Shown piece after piece: positions 6,187 to 6,211 of a stretch of 6,211 bases of DNA. Below the pieces are notes generated by a model. That model ran no database searches. It was given only the letters and a program-made list of their open reading frames with translations, and was not told the origin of the DNA. The position numbers and the translations under genes were made by a program. Source of the DNA: Bacteroidota bacterium (GTDB lineage: Bacteria > Bacteroidota > Bacteroidia > Chitinophagales > LD1); the NCBI GenBank assembly GCA_003165135.1, contig PLSN01000174.1, forward strand, positions 3,258-9,468, written 5' to 3'. The first letter of the stretch is position 1. The number at the start of each line of letters is the position of its first letter.

Positions 6187-6211
6187 AACCCTCAAAGGGT
6201 TTCAAACCCTT
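6187..6211. repeat. Palindromic repeat after pyk with two alternative stems
   Basis: Three complementary segments follow the pyk stop by about 20 bp: AACCCT (6187-6192), AGGGTT (6196-6201) and AACCCTT (6205-6211). The middle one can pair with the first (6-bp stem, loop CAA) or, as AAGGGTT (6195-6201), with the last (7-bp stem, loop TCA). The second stem could continue past the window edge. A T tract, which would make this a terminator for pyk, would lie outside the window. The 3-nt loop and short perfect arms resemble the palindromes at 1-104. Confidence 0.6.

Overview
The window looks like chromosomal DNA from a member of the Bacteroidota, probably the Chitinophagales/Saprospirales side of the phylum. 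Three things point there: a secreted protein ending in a type IX secretion system (T9SS) sorting domain, a PorE-like multidomain OmpA protein of a kind typical of this phylum, and genes without clear Shine-Dalgarno sequences but with TAnnTTTG-like promoter motifs. The placement below phylum level is a guess.

Layout from left to right. Bases 1-104 hold no gene but are packed with short palindromes, each with a 3-nt loop, resembling a REP-like or dispersed-palindrome cluster. Two genes on the minus strand follow: an unrecognised 114-residue protein (131-475) and, upstream of it in transcription order, a secreted endonuclease/exonuclease/phosphatase (EEP) family protein with a T9SS C-terminal domain (514-1815, GTG start). 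A 284-bp divergent intergenic region (1816-2099) separates them from a plus-strand gene for an 823-residue TPR / beta-propeller / carboxypeptidase-regulatory-like / OmpA_C protein resembling PorE (2100-4571). That gene ends in a textbook intrinsic terminator (4576-4602). A 160-bp spacer carrying a dyad and a promoter candidate leads to pyruvate kinase (4732-6165). The window closes in another palindromic repeat (6187-6211) with two mutually exclusive stems.

The EEP enzyme would be exported by Sec and then moved across the outer membrane by the T9SS. The divergently transcribed PorE-like protein is the sort of periplasmic, peptidoglycan-binding scaffold that the T9SS uses, so a possible machine component and a cargo share one intergenic region. 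Pyruvate kinase is a housekeeping glycolytic gene and appears to be an independent unit.

No wholly new system is evident. The points most worth a second look are the palindrome clusters at both ends of the window, the non-canonical catalytic positions in the EEP protein, and the extra C-terminal domain placed after the OmpA domain in the PorE-like protein.
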